The position numbers and the translations under genes are program-made. Positions 26,480 through 34,428 of a DNA stretch of 39,928 nt are shown here, one piece after another. This DNA is from Thermodesulfobacteriota bacterium (GTDB lineage: Bacteria; Desulfobacterota; BSN033; UBA1163). The notes under the pieces were generated by a model. It was not told the DNA's origin. It made no database searches and was given only the letters and a program-made list of their open reading frames with translations. Numbering within the stretch: the first letter of the stretch is position 1; every line of letters begins with the position of its first letter. The DNA is taken from assembly GCA_030024065.1 (NCBI GenBank), contig JASEIE010000005.1, positions 1-39,928 of the forward strand, read 5' to 3'.

Positions 26480-27411
26480 GCATTTACCCTCGAAGATGTT
26501 ATATTAAAAGAAAATCTCCATACTCTGGGGAGTTACTATTGAAAGAGGCTCCTCCACTTCACCCAGGCCCTGAAGACATAGTGGTGCAGGCTGAAGCTTC
26601 TCTGTTGGAGTGGAGGAGCTTTTCAAGAGAAGATGAGTCAACTTATGACAGGTGTGGATTTGTGGGACTCGTTGTCCAGAAAGATAAAGAGAAACACTAT
26701 AATCAGGGACAGCGGGTTATAGGAATTGGGCCGTTACAAAGCCACATTGTCCTGCACTATAGATCCTGCCTCTCCTTTCCTTGGGAACTACCGATTCTAT
26801 GGAACGCAGCATTTCCACTTGCTCTTGTCCTCTTGATCTGCTTCCGAGAAATTTCCATTTCTCCTGGGGAGAGAGTCTTAGTCGTGGGAGCAGATATAAG
26901 GGGAATTATGGCAGCCCAGTTTGCCCGCATAGCAGGATCTGGCTGGATCGGGGGGAGCCAGGGAGCTAAGGTTGAACTCACAGGTGATAAAACAATTTTT
27001 TGGGACCAATTCCTTTCCCTACCAAACAACTCAATTCCTCAGGGGAACTTCCATGTTCTCTTAGAGACCTCTGGTGAGATGGAGTGGTTTAATCAAGCGC
27101 TCCCTCTGGTGGAAGAACGTGGGCGGGTAATCCTAATGAGTGAAAATTATGCCGCAGCAGAGTCCTTTGATTTTTATTCACATTTGCATCGTCGTTCCCT
27201 TGTGCTCCTTACCCCTGGTCTCCTGAACCCGTTACATGGACTGGATTTTTCCAAGCTCTGGTGGCCTCGAGATGGGAATTTCCTTTGTTTTTTGTTCCAA
27301 AGCGGACGTCTAAAGATCGACTCTTTGTGTCAGGAGATAGCGGTACCCGCATCCACGGAGACGCCTTGGTCAATCCCGATACAGAATGGAGGGCTGCTCC
27401 TACGATGGTAG
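26476..27411 (+). CDS. Degenerate MDR-family dehydrogenase-like protein
   Basis: 311 aa. It has the MDR layout: an N-terminal GroES-like half with LKEAPPLHPGPEDIVVQAEAS, then a nucleotide-fold half. The dinucleotide loop reads VLVVGADIRGIMAAQ, with Asp in place of the usual second Gly (GxGxxG). It is shorter than usual (about 340 aa), and I see no zinc-ligand pattern. It may be a non-catalytic partner of the upstream fused enzyme, with which it is translationally coupled (ATGA), or a decaying copy. Both are inference; the family call is moderate. About 120 nt of unassigned AT-rich sequence follow. Confidence 0.7.
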   Translation: MSIYPRRCYIKRKSPYSGELLLKEAPPLHPGPEDIVVQAEASLLEWRSFSREDESTYDRCGFVGLVVQKDKEKHYNQGQRVIGIGPLQSHIVLHYRSCLSFPWELPILWNAAFPLALVLLICFREISISPGERVLVVGADIRGIMAAQFARIAGSGWIGGSQGAKVELTGDKTIFWDQFLSLPNNSIPQGNFHVLLETSGEMEWFNQALPLVEERGRVILMSENYAAAESFDFYSHLHRRSLVLLTPGLLNPLHGLDFSKLWWPRDGNFLCFLFQSGRLKIDSLCQEIAVPASTETPWSIPIQNGGLLLRW

Positions 27412-27534
27412 ACATGGCAAGTTTAACGCGATGTAGTTGTGTGGTATTTGGTGGATGATTCATAGATGAAAACTCAATATCTGGACTGAATAGAGCAAAT
27501 ATTTCATTGTTCTCTATATATAAAGAGCTAATCG

Positions 27535-28347
27535 TTGAAGACAGAGATTGAACGCATCATGGATGAGTATCGGAAGCGAGACCTGGAAAGCGATGAGGCC
27601 AAGGTCTGGACGTATTTCAACCCGGCTAATCTCTTCTTGATTCACGAACGGGAAAGGGAAATATTAAAACTTTTGGCTCTTCACGGCCTGAGTGATCTCA
27701 CAAAAACGAAAATTCTGGATGTTGGGTGTGGCACAGGGGCTCTGTTGAGAAGATTTATTGACTATGGGGCACAGCCATTTAATCTCTATGGCATAGATCT
27801 TATGGAACATCGAGTTAAGCTGGCCAGGGAAACAAGCCCGAATATAACTTTTATACTCGGTAATGCTGAAAAGATCGATTTCCCGGACAAAAGCTTTGAC
27901 ATCATCACTCAGTTTACCTGTTTTTCTTCTGTTCTTAATGATCATGTTAAGGCTGCACTAGCAAAGGAAATGCTGCGGGTTCTGAAGGATGATGGGTTGA
28001 TTGTCTGGTATGACATGCGCCCCTCAAGTTATCTCCTCTCAGTTTTTTTGATTTTAGCGGACGTGCTGAGCAGGGTATTGAAGAAAGGAGCAAGGCTCAT
28101 TAAGAGGAGTGATTACATAGAGCAAGTCCCAAAGATAAAAAGGGCAGAAACCACTATAAAGGCCATCGGTCGCCGTGAGATTATTTCGTTGTTTTCAGAC
28201 TGTGAAATCCAGGCGAGGGCAGTTTCCCTTTATTTTCCGTTGGCTTCATTGAGCTTTACTTCGTGGATACTGTCCGAAATACTCCTGAAACTACAGTTCT
28301 TGAGGACGCATTATCTTATTTCCATAAGGAAAAGGAGGATTCATTGA
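27535..28347 (+). CDS. Class I SAM-dependent methyltransferase
   Basis: 270 aa from TTG 27535, with AAGAG (about 27523-27527) upstream; ATG 27559 is an alternative start. Motif I is ILDVGCGTGALLRRF, followed by the acidic end of strand 2 (YGIDLMEHRVKLARE), a post-II region with ILGNAEKIDFPDKSFDIITQF and a motif III of MLRVLKDDGLIVWYD. This is the standard Methyltransf_11-type fold. It probably O- or N-methylates a sugar of the repeat unit, judging only by location. The end overlaps the dehydratase gene by 4 nt (TTGA). Confidence 0.85.
   Translation: MKTEIERIMDEYRKRDLESDEAKVWTYFNPANLFLIHEREREILKLLALHGLSDLTKTKILDVGCGTGALLRRFIDYGAQPFNLYGIDLMEHRVKLARETSPNITFILGNAEKIDFPDKSFDIITQFTCFSSVLNDHVKAALAKEMLRVLKDDGLIVWYDMRPSSYLLSVFLILADVLSRVLKKGARLIKRSDYIEQVPKIKRAETTIKAIGRREIISLFSDCEIQARAVSLYFPLASLSFTSWILSEILLKLQFLRTHYLISIRKRRIH
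28332..28338 (+). promoter_or_regulatory. Ribosome-binding site deciding a TTG start
   Basis: AAGGAGG lies 5 nt upstream of TTG 28344, within the end of the methyltransferase gene. It fixes the dehydratase start at TTG 28344, although the reading frame is open for 27 further codons upstream. Confidence 0.85.
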
Positions 28348-29333
28348 ATTGGACAGGTAAAAGGGTCTTAGTGACGGGGGCGGGGGGATTCATCGGGAGT
28401 CACCTCACTGAGAGGCTGGTCGAGCTGGGGACTAATGTGCGTGTATTTGTGCGCTATAATTCCCGAAATGATTTGGGTTTGATCGAATTGCTCCCTCATG
28501 TCATTCAGAAGACTTTAGAAATAGTTAGGGGAGATTTAAAGGATCCAGATGCGGTGAGAAAGGCAGTCAAGGATCAGGAAGTTATCTTTCATCTGGGAGC
28601 CTTGATTGCCATTCCGTATTCTTATGTTCATCCGATGGACTTCGTTCAGACAAACATCTTAGGAACGACCCATATCTTGGCGGCCTGTCAGGACTATGAA
28701 ATAGAAAAATTGGTTTACACCTCCACCAGCGAGGTTTATGGCACTGCGCAATATACACCGATCAATGAAGAACATCCCCTCCGGGGCCAATCCCCTTATT
28801 CCGCCAGTAAAATCGGGGCGGATAAACTGGCTGAGAGTTATCATCGGGCTTTTAGACTCCCGGTGGCAATCCTAAGACCCTTTAACACCTTCGGCCCTCG
28901 GCAATCGGCCAGAGCTGTGATTCCGACGATCATTTCACAGGCATTGTCCAGTGGTGAGGTGCGGCTCGGATCACTACACCCGACAAGAGATCTACTCTAC
29001 GTACAAGACACTGTAGAAGGATTTATTAAAATTGCAGAGTCTATGGCTGCTACAGGTGAAGTTATCAACGTTGGGTCGGGCAAAGAAATCTCTATTGGGA
29101 AACTGGCTTCAAAGATCCTTCAAATCTTAGGTAAGCCAGATAATATTGTTATTGATGAGACGAGGGTCCGGCCGGAGAATAGCGAAGTGGAGCGGCTTAT
29201 TTGTGACTATTCAAAGGCCAAAAGGCTGCTCAATTGGGAACCCAAAGTCCCCTTGGATGAGGGATTGAAGAGAACGATTGAATGGATCACAGGGCATATG
29301 AATCGATATAAAGTGGATCGGTATAACGTTTAG
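28344..29333 (+). CDS. legB: LegB-type NAD-dependent nucleotide-sugar 4,6-dehydratase
   Basis: 329 aa from TTG 28344. It is an extended SDR enzyme with GAGGFIG (12-18), TSTSEVYG (126-133) and the catalytic Tyr152/Lys156 pair (YSASK). Long parts match the LegB family as I remember it: LIAIPYSY, TSTSEVYGTAQY, GQSPYSASKIGADKLAESY, RPFNTFGPRQSARAVIPTI and GLKRTIEWI. LegB converts NDP-GlcNAc to the 4-keto-6-deoxy sugar, using GDP-GlcNAc in the Campylobacter legionaminate pathway. Here only the first steps appear: no LegG, LegI or LegF is visible. A 4-amino-4,6-dideoxy sugar is therefore a likelier end product than legionaminic acid. The next two genes, nucleotidyltransferase and aminotransferase, follow directly. 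Confidence 0.85.
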   Translation: MNWTGKRVLVTGAGGFIGSHLTERLVELGTNVRVFVRYNSRNDLGLIELLPHVIQKTLEIVRGDLKDPDAVRKAVKDQEVIFHLGALIAIPYSYVHPMDFVQTNILGTTHILAACQDYEIEKLVYTSTSEVYGTAQYTPINEEHPLRGQSPYSASKIGADKLAESYHRAFRLPVAILRPFNTFGPRQSARAVIPTIISQALSSGEVRLGSLHPTRDLLYVQDTVEGFIKIAESMAATGEVINVGSGKEISIGKLASKILQILGKPDNIVIDETRVRPENSEVERLICDYSKAKRLLNWEPKVPLDEGLKRTIEWITGHMNRYKVDRYNV

Positions 29334-29342
29334 GATAATCTT

Positions 29343-30050
29343 ATGCGCGCAGTAATCTTAGCAGGGGGAAAGGGAACGCGATTATTACCCTATACGACCG
29401 TGCTGCCTAAACCCTTGATGCCCATAGGCGACATGCCTATACTGGAAGTGGTGATCAGGCAAATCAAGCAGTATGGATTTACGGAGGTTACTCTTGCAGT
29501 AGGACATCTGGCGGAGCTTCTCGAGGCCTTTTTTGGAGATGGTCGCAAGTTTGGTGTCAGAATTGATTATTGTCTTGAAGATGAGCCCTTAGGGACAGCG
29601 GGTCCTCTCTCGCTGATTAAAAACTTGACTGATACATTCCTTGTGATGAATGGCGACGTTCTGACAACGTTAGACTATTCTGACCTTCTCAGTTTTCATC
29701 GACTTCAGAAAGGAATTGCCACCATCGCAACTTTTAAAAGGAATGTCAAGATCGATTTTGGTGTAATCGAAAAGGGAGATTCTCAGGAGATTAACGGCTA
29801 CGAGGAAAAACCCGTCTTGGAATATCTCGTTAGTATGGGAGTCTATATTTTTGAACCGGCCGTGTTAAAGTACATCAAGCATAGACAACACCTGGATTTC
29901 CCTGATCTGGTGAAGACCCTTCTGGCAAATCAGGATAGGGTTGTCGCCTATCCATTTGATGGTTATTGGCTGGATATCGGACGGCATGACGATTATACCC
30001 GTGCTATCGAGGAATTCGAAAAACGAAGAAAGGAATTTAAAATTGACTGA
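29343..30050 (+). CDS. Sugar-1-phosphate nucleotidyltransferase
   Basis: 235 aa. AGGA (29332-29335) is 7 nt ahead of ATG. The start MRAVILAGGKGTRLLPYT holds the nucleotide-binding GGxGTRL motif, followed by LPKPLMPIGDMPI, a GTAGPL segment and the MNGDVLTT metal-binding Asp region. This is the NTP_transferase (GT-A-like) fold. It activates a sugar phosphate with an NTP; GTP would suit a PtmE-like role beside LegB, but base and sugar cannot be read from sequence. Its last 8 nt overlap the aminotransferase start. Confidence 0.87.
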   Translation: MRAVILAGGKGTRLLPYTTVLPKPLMPIGDMPILEVVIRQIKQYGFTEVTLAVGHLAELLEAFFGDGRKFGVRIDYCLEDEPLGTAGPLSLIKNLTDTFLVMNGDVLTTLDYSDLLSFHRLQKGIATIATFKRNVKIDFGVIEKGDSQEINGYEEKPVLEYLVSMGVYIFEPAVLKYIKHRQHLDFPDLVKTLLANQDRVVAYPFDGYWLDIGRHDDYTRAIEEFEKRRKEFKID

Positions 30051-31200
30051 ATGGAAGGTCTCCCTGGCCGATGTCGATCTGGGGCAGGAAGAAATTGCGG
30101 CCGTGTCGCAAGTCCTCAAATCCCGCTGGCTAACCATGGGCCCAGTGACCGAAGAATTTGAGGAAAAGGCTGCCAGGTACCTGGGCGTGAAGCATGCTTT
30201 TGCAGTGACCAACGGAACAGCCGCCCTGCACATCGCGCATCAGGTCCTGGGAATTGGCATAGGAGACGAGGTGATCTGTCCCTCTCTGACATTTGTGGCC
30301 ACAGCCAATTCTATTCTTTATACAGGCGCAAAGCCAGTTTTTGCTGATATTATAGGTATGGACAATCTGAATATTTCACCAGAGGATATCGAGGCTAAAA
30401 TTACTCCACAGACAAAGGCCATCACTGTTGTGCATTATGGAGGATATCCCTGTGATATGAAGAAGATCATAGATATTGCCAGACGTCTAAAACTTTTTGT
30501 CATCGAAGACGCTGCACATGCGATCGGGGCTGAATTTGAAGGAAAGAAATGTGGCGCCATGGGTGACATCGGCTGCTTTAGCTTTTTTTCAAATAAAAAC
30601 ATGACCACCGGTGAGGGGGGGATGGTGGTCACCAATCACGACGACCTTGCCAAAAAGATACGCGTGTTTCGCTCGCATGGCATGACGGCCTTGACCTGGG
30701 ATAGACATCGTGGCCATGCCTCCAGCTACGATGTCACCATGCTTGGTTACAATTACCGAATCGATGAAATCAGATCAGCCATCGGTTTAGTCCAGTTGCG
30801 AAGCCTTGAATCAAACAATGGAAAAAGGAGGACACTTGTCAAGCGTTACGTGGAGCAGTTAACAGATATGAAAGGAATCGAAATTCCTTTTAAAACATTT
30901 CGCGGTAACTCCGCTTATCATCTTTTCCCAATTGTGCTAAACACCCCTAAAATGAATCAGCCTGACATGATGGCGGGATTAAAATCCCGGGGCATACAGA
31001 CAAGCATCCATTATCCCCCTGTGCATCTGCTTGATTATTATAGGAAATTACTTGGCTATCCCAAGGGGTCCTTTCCTAAGACTGAAGAGATGGCAAAAAA
31101 ACTGGTCACACTCCCATTGTTCCCTAAAATGAATAACAAACAAATGGACATGGTTATCCATAGTGTCAGGGCACTCTTGGGTGGTGTTCGCCATGAATAA
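30043..31200 (+). CDS. DegT/DnrJ/EryC1/StrS PLP-dependent sugar aminotransferase
   Basis: 385 aa from TTG 30043, chosen because AAGGAA (30030-30035) is 7 nt upstream; the open frame extends further into the upstream gene. It has FAVTNGTAALHIAH, the Asp of IEDAAHA (Asp156) that contacts the pyridoxal ring, and the PLP lysine in FFSNKNMTTGEGG (Lys185). The closing HYPPVHLLDYY segment is typical of the family. It transfers an amino group from glutamate to a 4-keto (or 3-keto) nucleotide sugar. Placed after a LegB-type dehydratase, it most likely makes the 4-amino-4,6-dideoxy sugar, which the formyltransferase at 19350 or the GNAT-like protein at 18322 could then acylate (inference). Confidence 0.88.
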   Translation: MTEWKVSLADVDLGQEEIAAVSQVLKSRWLTMGPVTEEFEEKAARYLGVKHAFAVTNGTAALHIAHQVLGIGIGDEVICPSLTFVATANSILYTGAKPVFADIIGMDNLNISPEDIEAKITPQTKAITVVHYGGYPCDMKKIIDIARRLKLFVIEDAAHAIGAEFEGKKCGAMGDIGCFSFFSNKNMTTGEGGMVVTNHDDLAKKIRVFRSHGMTALTWDRHRGHASSYDVTMLGYNYRIDEIRSAIGLVQLRSLESNNGKRRTLVKRYVEQLTDMKGIEIPFKTFRGNSAYHLFPIVLNTPKMNQPDMMAGLKSRGIQTSIHYPPVHLLDYYRKLLGYPKGSFPKTEEMAKKLVTLPLFPKMNNKQMDMVIHSVRALLGGVRHE

Positions 31201-32359
31201 AGAGAGCGATTCTAAAAAGTACAGGATCCTTCTGGTCGCCCATAATATGCAGTATGGAGGGGCAGAGAAGGTCTTCCTGAATATCCTGAAGCACCTTGAC
31301 AGAGATCTATTTATTCCTTATGTCGCGTGTCCACAGGGACCGATGCTTGAAAAGATTTACCCTCTGTGTGAAAAAGTCCTTATTACCCGGGAAGGCTGGC
31401 TTCCTTCATATTTTGATCCCCGTGGGTACATCACCGCTGCCTACACGTGCTTCCTGAACATCATCGCATTAATAAAGTTTATTAAAAAGAATAATATCAA
31501 TTTGGTGTTTTCAAATACGAGTGTCATATTTCATGGAATGATCGCGACATGGATTGTTAGAATCCCAAGCGTCGTTATGATTCACGAAACGATTTCACCC
31601 ATTTTTGTACGAAAATTAGTATTTAAGATGATCTATTCCATTAATGACAAAGTTGTCCTTATCTCCAACGCCATGTTAGGAACTTTTCGACCTTCTGGAG
31701 ACTGCTCAAAAATAGTGCGAATCAATGAGGCGATCGATATATCTGTATTTGATACATTCCCAAGGAATGTGCCTTTTGATCAGTATGGAATAAATGGGAG
31801 GACATATGTTATAGGCTTAGTTGGCCCCCTCCATGTATTGAAAGGACATAGTTACTTTATCCGGATGGCTGCTGAAGTCATTAAGAAAGTACAGAATGTA
31901 AAATTTATAATTATTGGCCGGTATACCCAAGCTGAATTACAATACTACCATGACTTATTGAAACTTTGCGAAACCTTAGGGGTCAGTGACTACGTGACCA
32001 TTACGGGGTTTGTGCCAGATTTACTCGCTCTCATGAATCGTTTGGATATCCTGGCAATCTGCTCCTTTACAGAAGGTATGTCGCTTGTTGCACTGGAGGC
32101 GATGGCCTTGGGAAAGCCTGTTGTCACATTCGACGTTGGAGGAATGGCGGAAGCTGTAACAGATCATATCACTGGCCGCGTCATTCCCTTTGGTGAGTAC
32201 CGAGAAATGGCGAAGGCCGTGATTGCTATTCTTCAGAATGAAAAAATGACAAAATCCATGGGAGAAGCTGGCCGGAAAAAAGTTGAACAGGATTTCAACG
32301 TAGAGAACCAACGAAAGCAATTAAGAGAGGTTTGGATCAACATACTAAATTCAAAGTGA
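31193..32359 (+). CDS. GT4 family glycosyltransferase
   Basis: 388 aa from ATG 31193, overlapping the previous gene by 8 nt; no strong ribosome site is seen, so it is likely coupled. The N-terminal half begins ILLVAHNMQYGGAEKVFLN (GGAEK donor-side loop). The C-terminal half has the full E-x7-E motif in FTEGMSLVALEAMALGKPVVTFD and the glycine-rich GLVGPLHVLKGH segment. It is a retaining GT-B enzyme adding a sugar to the repeat unit. Donor not assigned. Confidence 0.87.
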   Translation: MNKESDSKKYRILLVAHNMQYGGAEKVFLNILKHLDRDLFIPYVACPQGPMLEKIYPLCEKVLITREGWLPSYFDPRGYITAAYTCFLNIIALIKFIKKNNINLVFSNTSVIFHGMIATWIVRIPSVVMIHETISPIFVRKLVFKMIYSINDKVVLISNAMLGTFRPSGDCSKIVRINEAIDISVFDTFPRNVPFDQYGINGRTYVIGLVGPLHVLKGHSYFIRMAAEVIKKVQNVKFIIIGRYTQAELQYYHDLLKLCETLGVSDYVTITGFVPDLLALMNRLDILAICSFTEGMSLVALEAMALGKPVVTFDVGGMAEAVTDHITGRVIPFGEYREMAKAVIAILQNEKMTKSMGEAGRKKVEQDFNVENQRKQLREVWINILNSK

Positions 32360-32396
32360 ATAACAGCAATTTGTTAACTGAGGTATGGAAGGTGCT

Positions 32397-33455
32397 ATGA
32401 TTAGGGTGGCTGCCCTGACAAGCGGTAAAAATATGCCCTCATCCCGGTTCCGTGTTCGCCAACACATCGAGCCACTCCGAAAGGCAGGATTCGATGTACG
32501 AGAATATACACCAGCCATTGATAAGTACGCGCGCTTTCCTGGAATATCCCAGGCTGAAAGCCCCAAATATATATGGCCCATCTATACGTTATGGCAAGGT
32601 GTCAAGCTCCTAACGCGTGTGCCAGGTGTTATGGGAAGTTGGAAAGCTCAAATAACGTGGCTTGAGCGAGAATTGCTTCCTGGCTGTCTCACTCTCGAAC
32701 CTTTATTAAAGCGACCGTATGTTTTTGATGTGGATGACGCGATCTGGCTAACGCACCCCTTTGGGCGCTCAACCGTAATTAAGATTGCGAAGGGGGCTGA
32801 GGTGGTGTTGGCGGGTAACGCCTATATTGCTGACTGGTTCAGTTCTCATGCGCGAGACATTCGGATAGTCCCAACAGCTATCGACACGGAGCGTTTCCTG
32901 CCACGTAGAAGCTCTGATATTCCTAATAATAAACACTTCGTGATTGGCTGGACGGGATTGAGCAGTAACTTTACCTATATTTATGAGATCGAAAGAGCGT
33001 TGGAAGACTTTTTAAAAAACCATGACGCAGAGTTGTTGGTGATCGCAGATCAACCGCCCAGTTTTCGCAGACTGCGTCCGGAGTGGGTTCAGTATATCAA
33101 ATGGTCTCCGGCCGTTGAGGCCCAGGCAGTGCGACAGATGGATGTCGGCCTTATGCCTCTTCCTAACGACGATTGGAGCCGTGGTAAGTGCAGCTTCAAG
33201 ATGTTGCAGTACATGGCATCCGGTGTACCCGTTGTGGTCTCGCCAGTAGGTATGAATGCCGAGATCCTATCCATGGATAAGGTAGGGTTTCCTGCCAAGA
33301 GTGAGGCAGATTGGTATGATTCCTTAGATCAACTTTATAAGGACCGTGATCTTGGTATTAAGTGTGGGGCGACAGGCCGCTTCATCGTTGAACAGCATTT
33401 TAGTCGGTCAGTTGTCTCGGCTAAGATTGCCAAGGTATTTAAAGAGTTGGCTTAA
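32397..33455 (+). CDS. GT4-like glycosyltransferase
   Basis: 352 aa. ATG 32397 is preferred because GGAAGG (32387-32392) lies 4 nt upstream; ATG 32385 is an alternative but has GAGG almost touching it. The N-terminus (VAALTSGKNMPSSRFRVRQHIEPL) and the YVFDVDDAIWLTH motif belong to a GT-B group common in polysaccharide loci. The C-terminal half holds CSFKMLQYMASGVPVVVSPVG in the donor-binding region. A gap of about 40 nt separates it from the next gene. Confidence 0.85.
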   Translation: MIRVAALTSGKNMPSSRFRVRQHIEPLRKAGFDVREYTPAIDKYARFPGISQAESPKYIWPIYTLWQGVKLLTRVPGVMGSWKAQITWLERELLPGCLTLEPLLKRPYVFDVDDAIWLTHPFGRSTVIKIAKGAEVVLAGNAYIADWFSSHARDIRIVPTAIDTERFLPRRSSDIPNNKHFVIGWTGLSSNFTYIYEIERALEDFLKNHDAELLVIADQPPSFRRLRPEWVQYIKWSPAVEAQAVRQMDVGLMPLPNDDWSRGKCSFKMLQYMASGVPVVVSPVGMNAEILSMDKVGFPAKSEADWYDSLDQLYKDRDLGIKCGATGRFIVEQHFSRSVVSAKIAKVFKELA

Positions 33456-33494
33456 TCTCGATTAGAGGCATCATGAAGGGTGTATGGTTATTTT

Positions 33495-34427
33495 ATGCAT
33501 GAAAAATTGATTGAAATTATTTGTTGTCCTAGTTGCAAGGGCACTCTGCAATTATATAAGGAGGTTGTTGATCAAGGCAGAATTAAAACAGGGAGCCTTC
33601 GGTGTGGACCCTGTTCCGCTGAGTATCTCATTAAGGAATTTGTTCCCCGTTTTGTCGTGGCAGATCGATATGTCGACACCTTTAGCTTCGAATGGAATAA
33701 ATTTCATGATGTCCAAATCGATATCCTTAACAATACAGATTTATCAGAACAATTTTTCAGAAAGAATACAGGTTGGACCAGGGAGACGCTAAAGGGCAAG
33801 CTTATCCTGGATGCAGGGGTAGGGGCGGGAAGATATGCTGAGGTCGTTTCAAGATGGGGAGGAGAGATAGTGGGGGTCGATTTAAGTTATGCGGTGGATG
33901 CGGCATACAAGAACACCGGTCAAAGAGAGAATGTTCATATCATTCAGGCAGATTTGTTTAATCTCCCCTTCAAGCCAGACACATTTGATTTAATCTATTC
34001 CATTGGAGTGCTACATCATACCCCGGACACCCGAGCGGCATTCAACTCCATTGTCCCGCTACTAAAAAAGGGCGGGGAGATGTCCATATTCGTCTATCAT
34101 TTCGGGGAGTACTGCTACTTTAGTAATATTTGGCGGAAAATCACAATTCGCCTTCCTCTTAGGCTTGTTTATTACCTTTCAACGATTGCAATACCACTTT
34201 ATTATATTCATAAAATTCCAATGATAGGTTTAGCCTTGCAGTTCCTTTTGCCGACTGCAAACTGGCCAAACTGGAGATGGAGATGGCTGGATACCTTTGA
34301 CTGGTATACCCCAAAATATCAGAATAAGCACACATACCCAGAGGTTTTTCGTTGGTTTAAGGAAAAAGGGTTTACCGAGATTGAAATTTTCGAGTACCCG
34401 ATTTGCATTCGGGGTAAAAAAGGTTGA
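33495..34427 (+). CDS. Methyltransferase with N-terminal zinc-ribbon (Trm112-like) domain
   Basis: 310 aa from ATG 33495; a GTG at 33480 is also possible and neither has an ideal ribosome site. Residues about 5-55 form a zinc-ribbon-like segment with CPSC and later CGPC, as in Trm112-like domains. A class I SAM fold follows: motif I ILDAGVGAGRYAE, IVGVDLSYAVDAAY, then IIQADLFNLPFKPDTFDLIYSIGVLHHTPD. The C-terminal third contains a hydrophobic, Trp-rich stretch (about residues 215-265) that may bind the membrane or a lipid-linked acceptor. It is likely a sugar or phosphosugar methyltransferase for the polymer. It stops 1 nt before the next gene. Confidence 0.83.
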   Translation: MHEKLIEIICCPSCKGTLQLYKEVVDQGRIKTGSLRCGPCSAEYLIKEFVPRFVVADRYVDTFSFEWNKFHDVQIDILNNTDLSEQFFRKNTGWTRETLKGKLILDAGVGAGRYAEVVSRWGGEIVGVDLSYAVDAAYKNTGQRENVHIIQADLFNLPFKPDTFDLIYSIGVLHHTPDTRAAFNSIVPLLKKGGEMSIFVYHFGEYCYFSNIWRKITIRLPLRLVYYLSTIAIPLYYIHKIPMIGLALQFLLPTANWPNWRWRWLDTFDWYTPKYQNKHTYPEVFRWFKEKGFTEIEIFEYPICIRGKKG

Positions 34428-34428
34428 T

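Noticed and set aside
27412..27534. Internal promoter before the first methyltransferase (TATATA near 27515)
   Set aside because: No acceptable -35 box at the right distance.
28263..28343. Upstream extension of the dehydratase frame
   Set aside because: It lies inside the methyltransferase gene. The strong AAGGAGG points to TTG 28344 and the SDR fold begins just after it.
28344..31200. Full legionaminic acid pathway
   Set aside because: Only LegB-, nucleotidyltransferase- and aminotransferase-type genes are present; no epimerase/hydrolase, synthase or CMP-transferase was seen.
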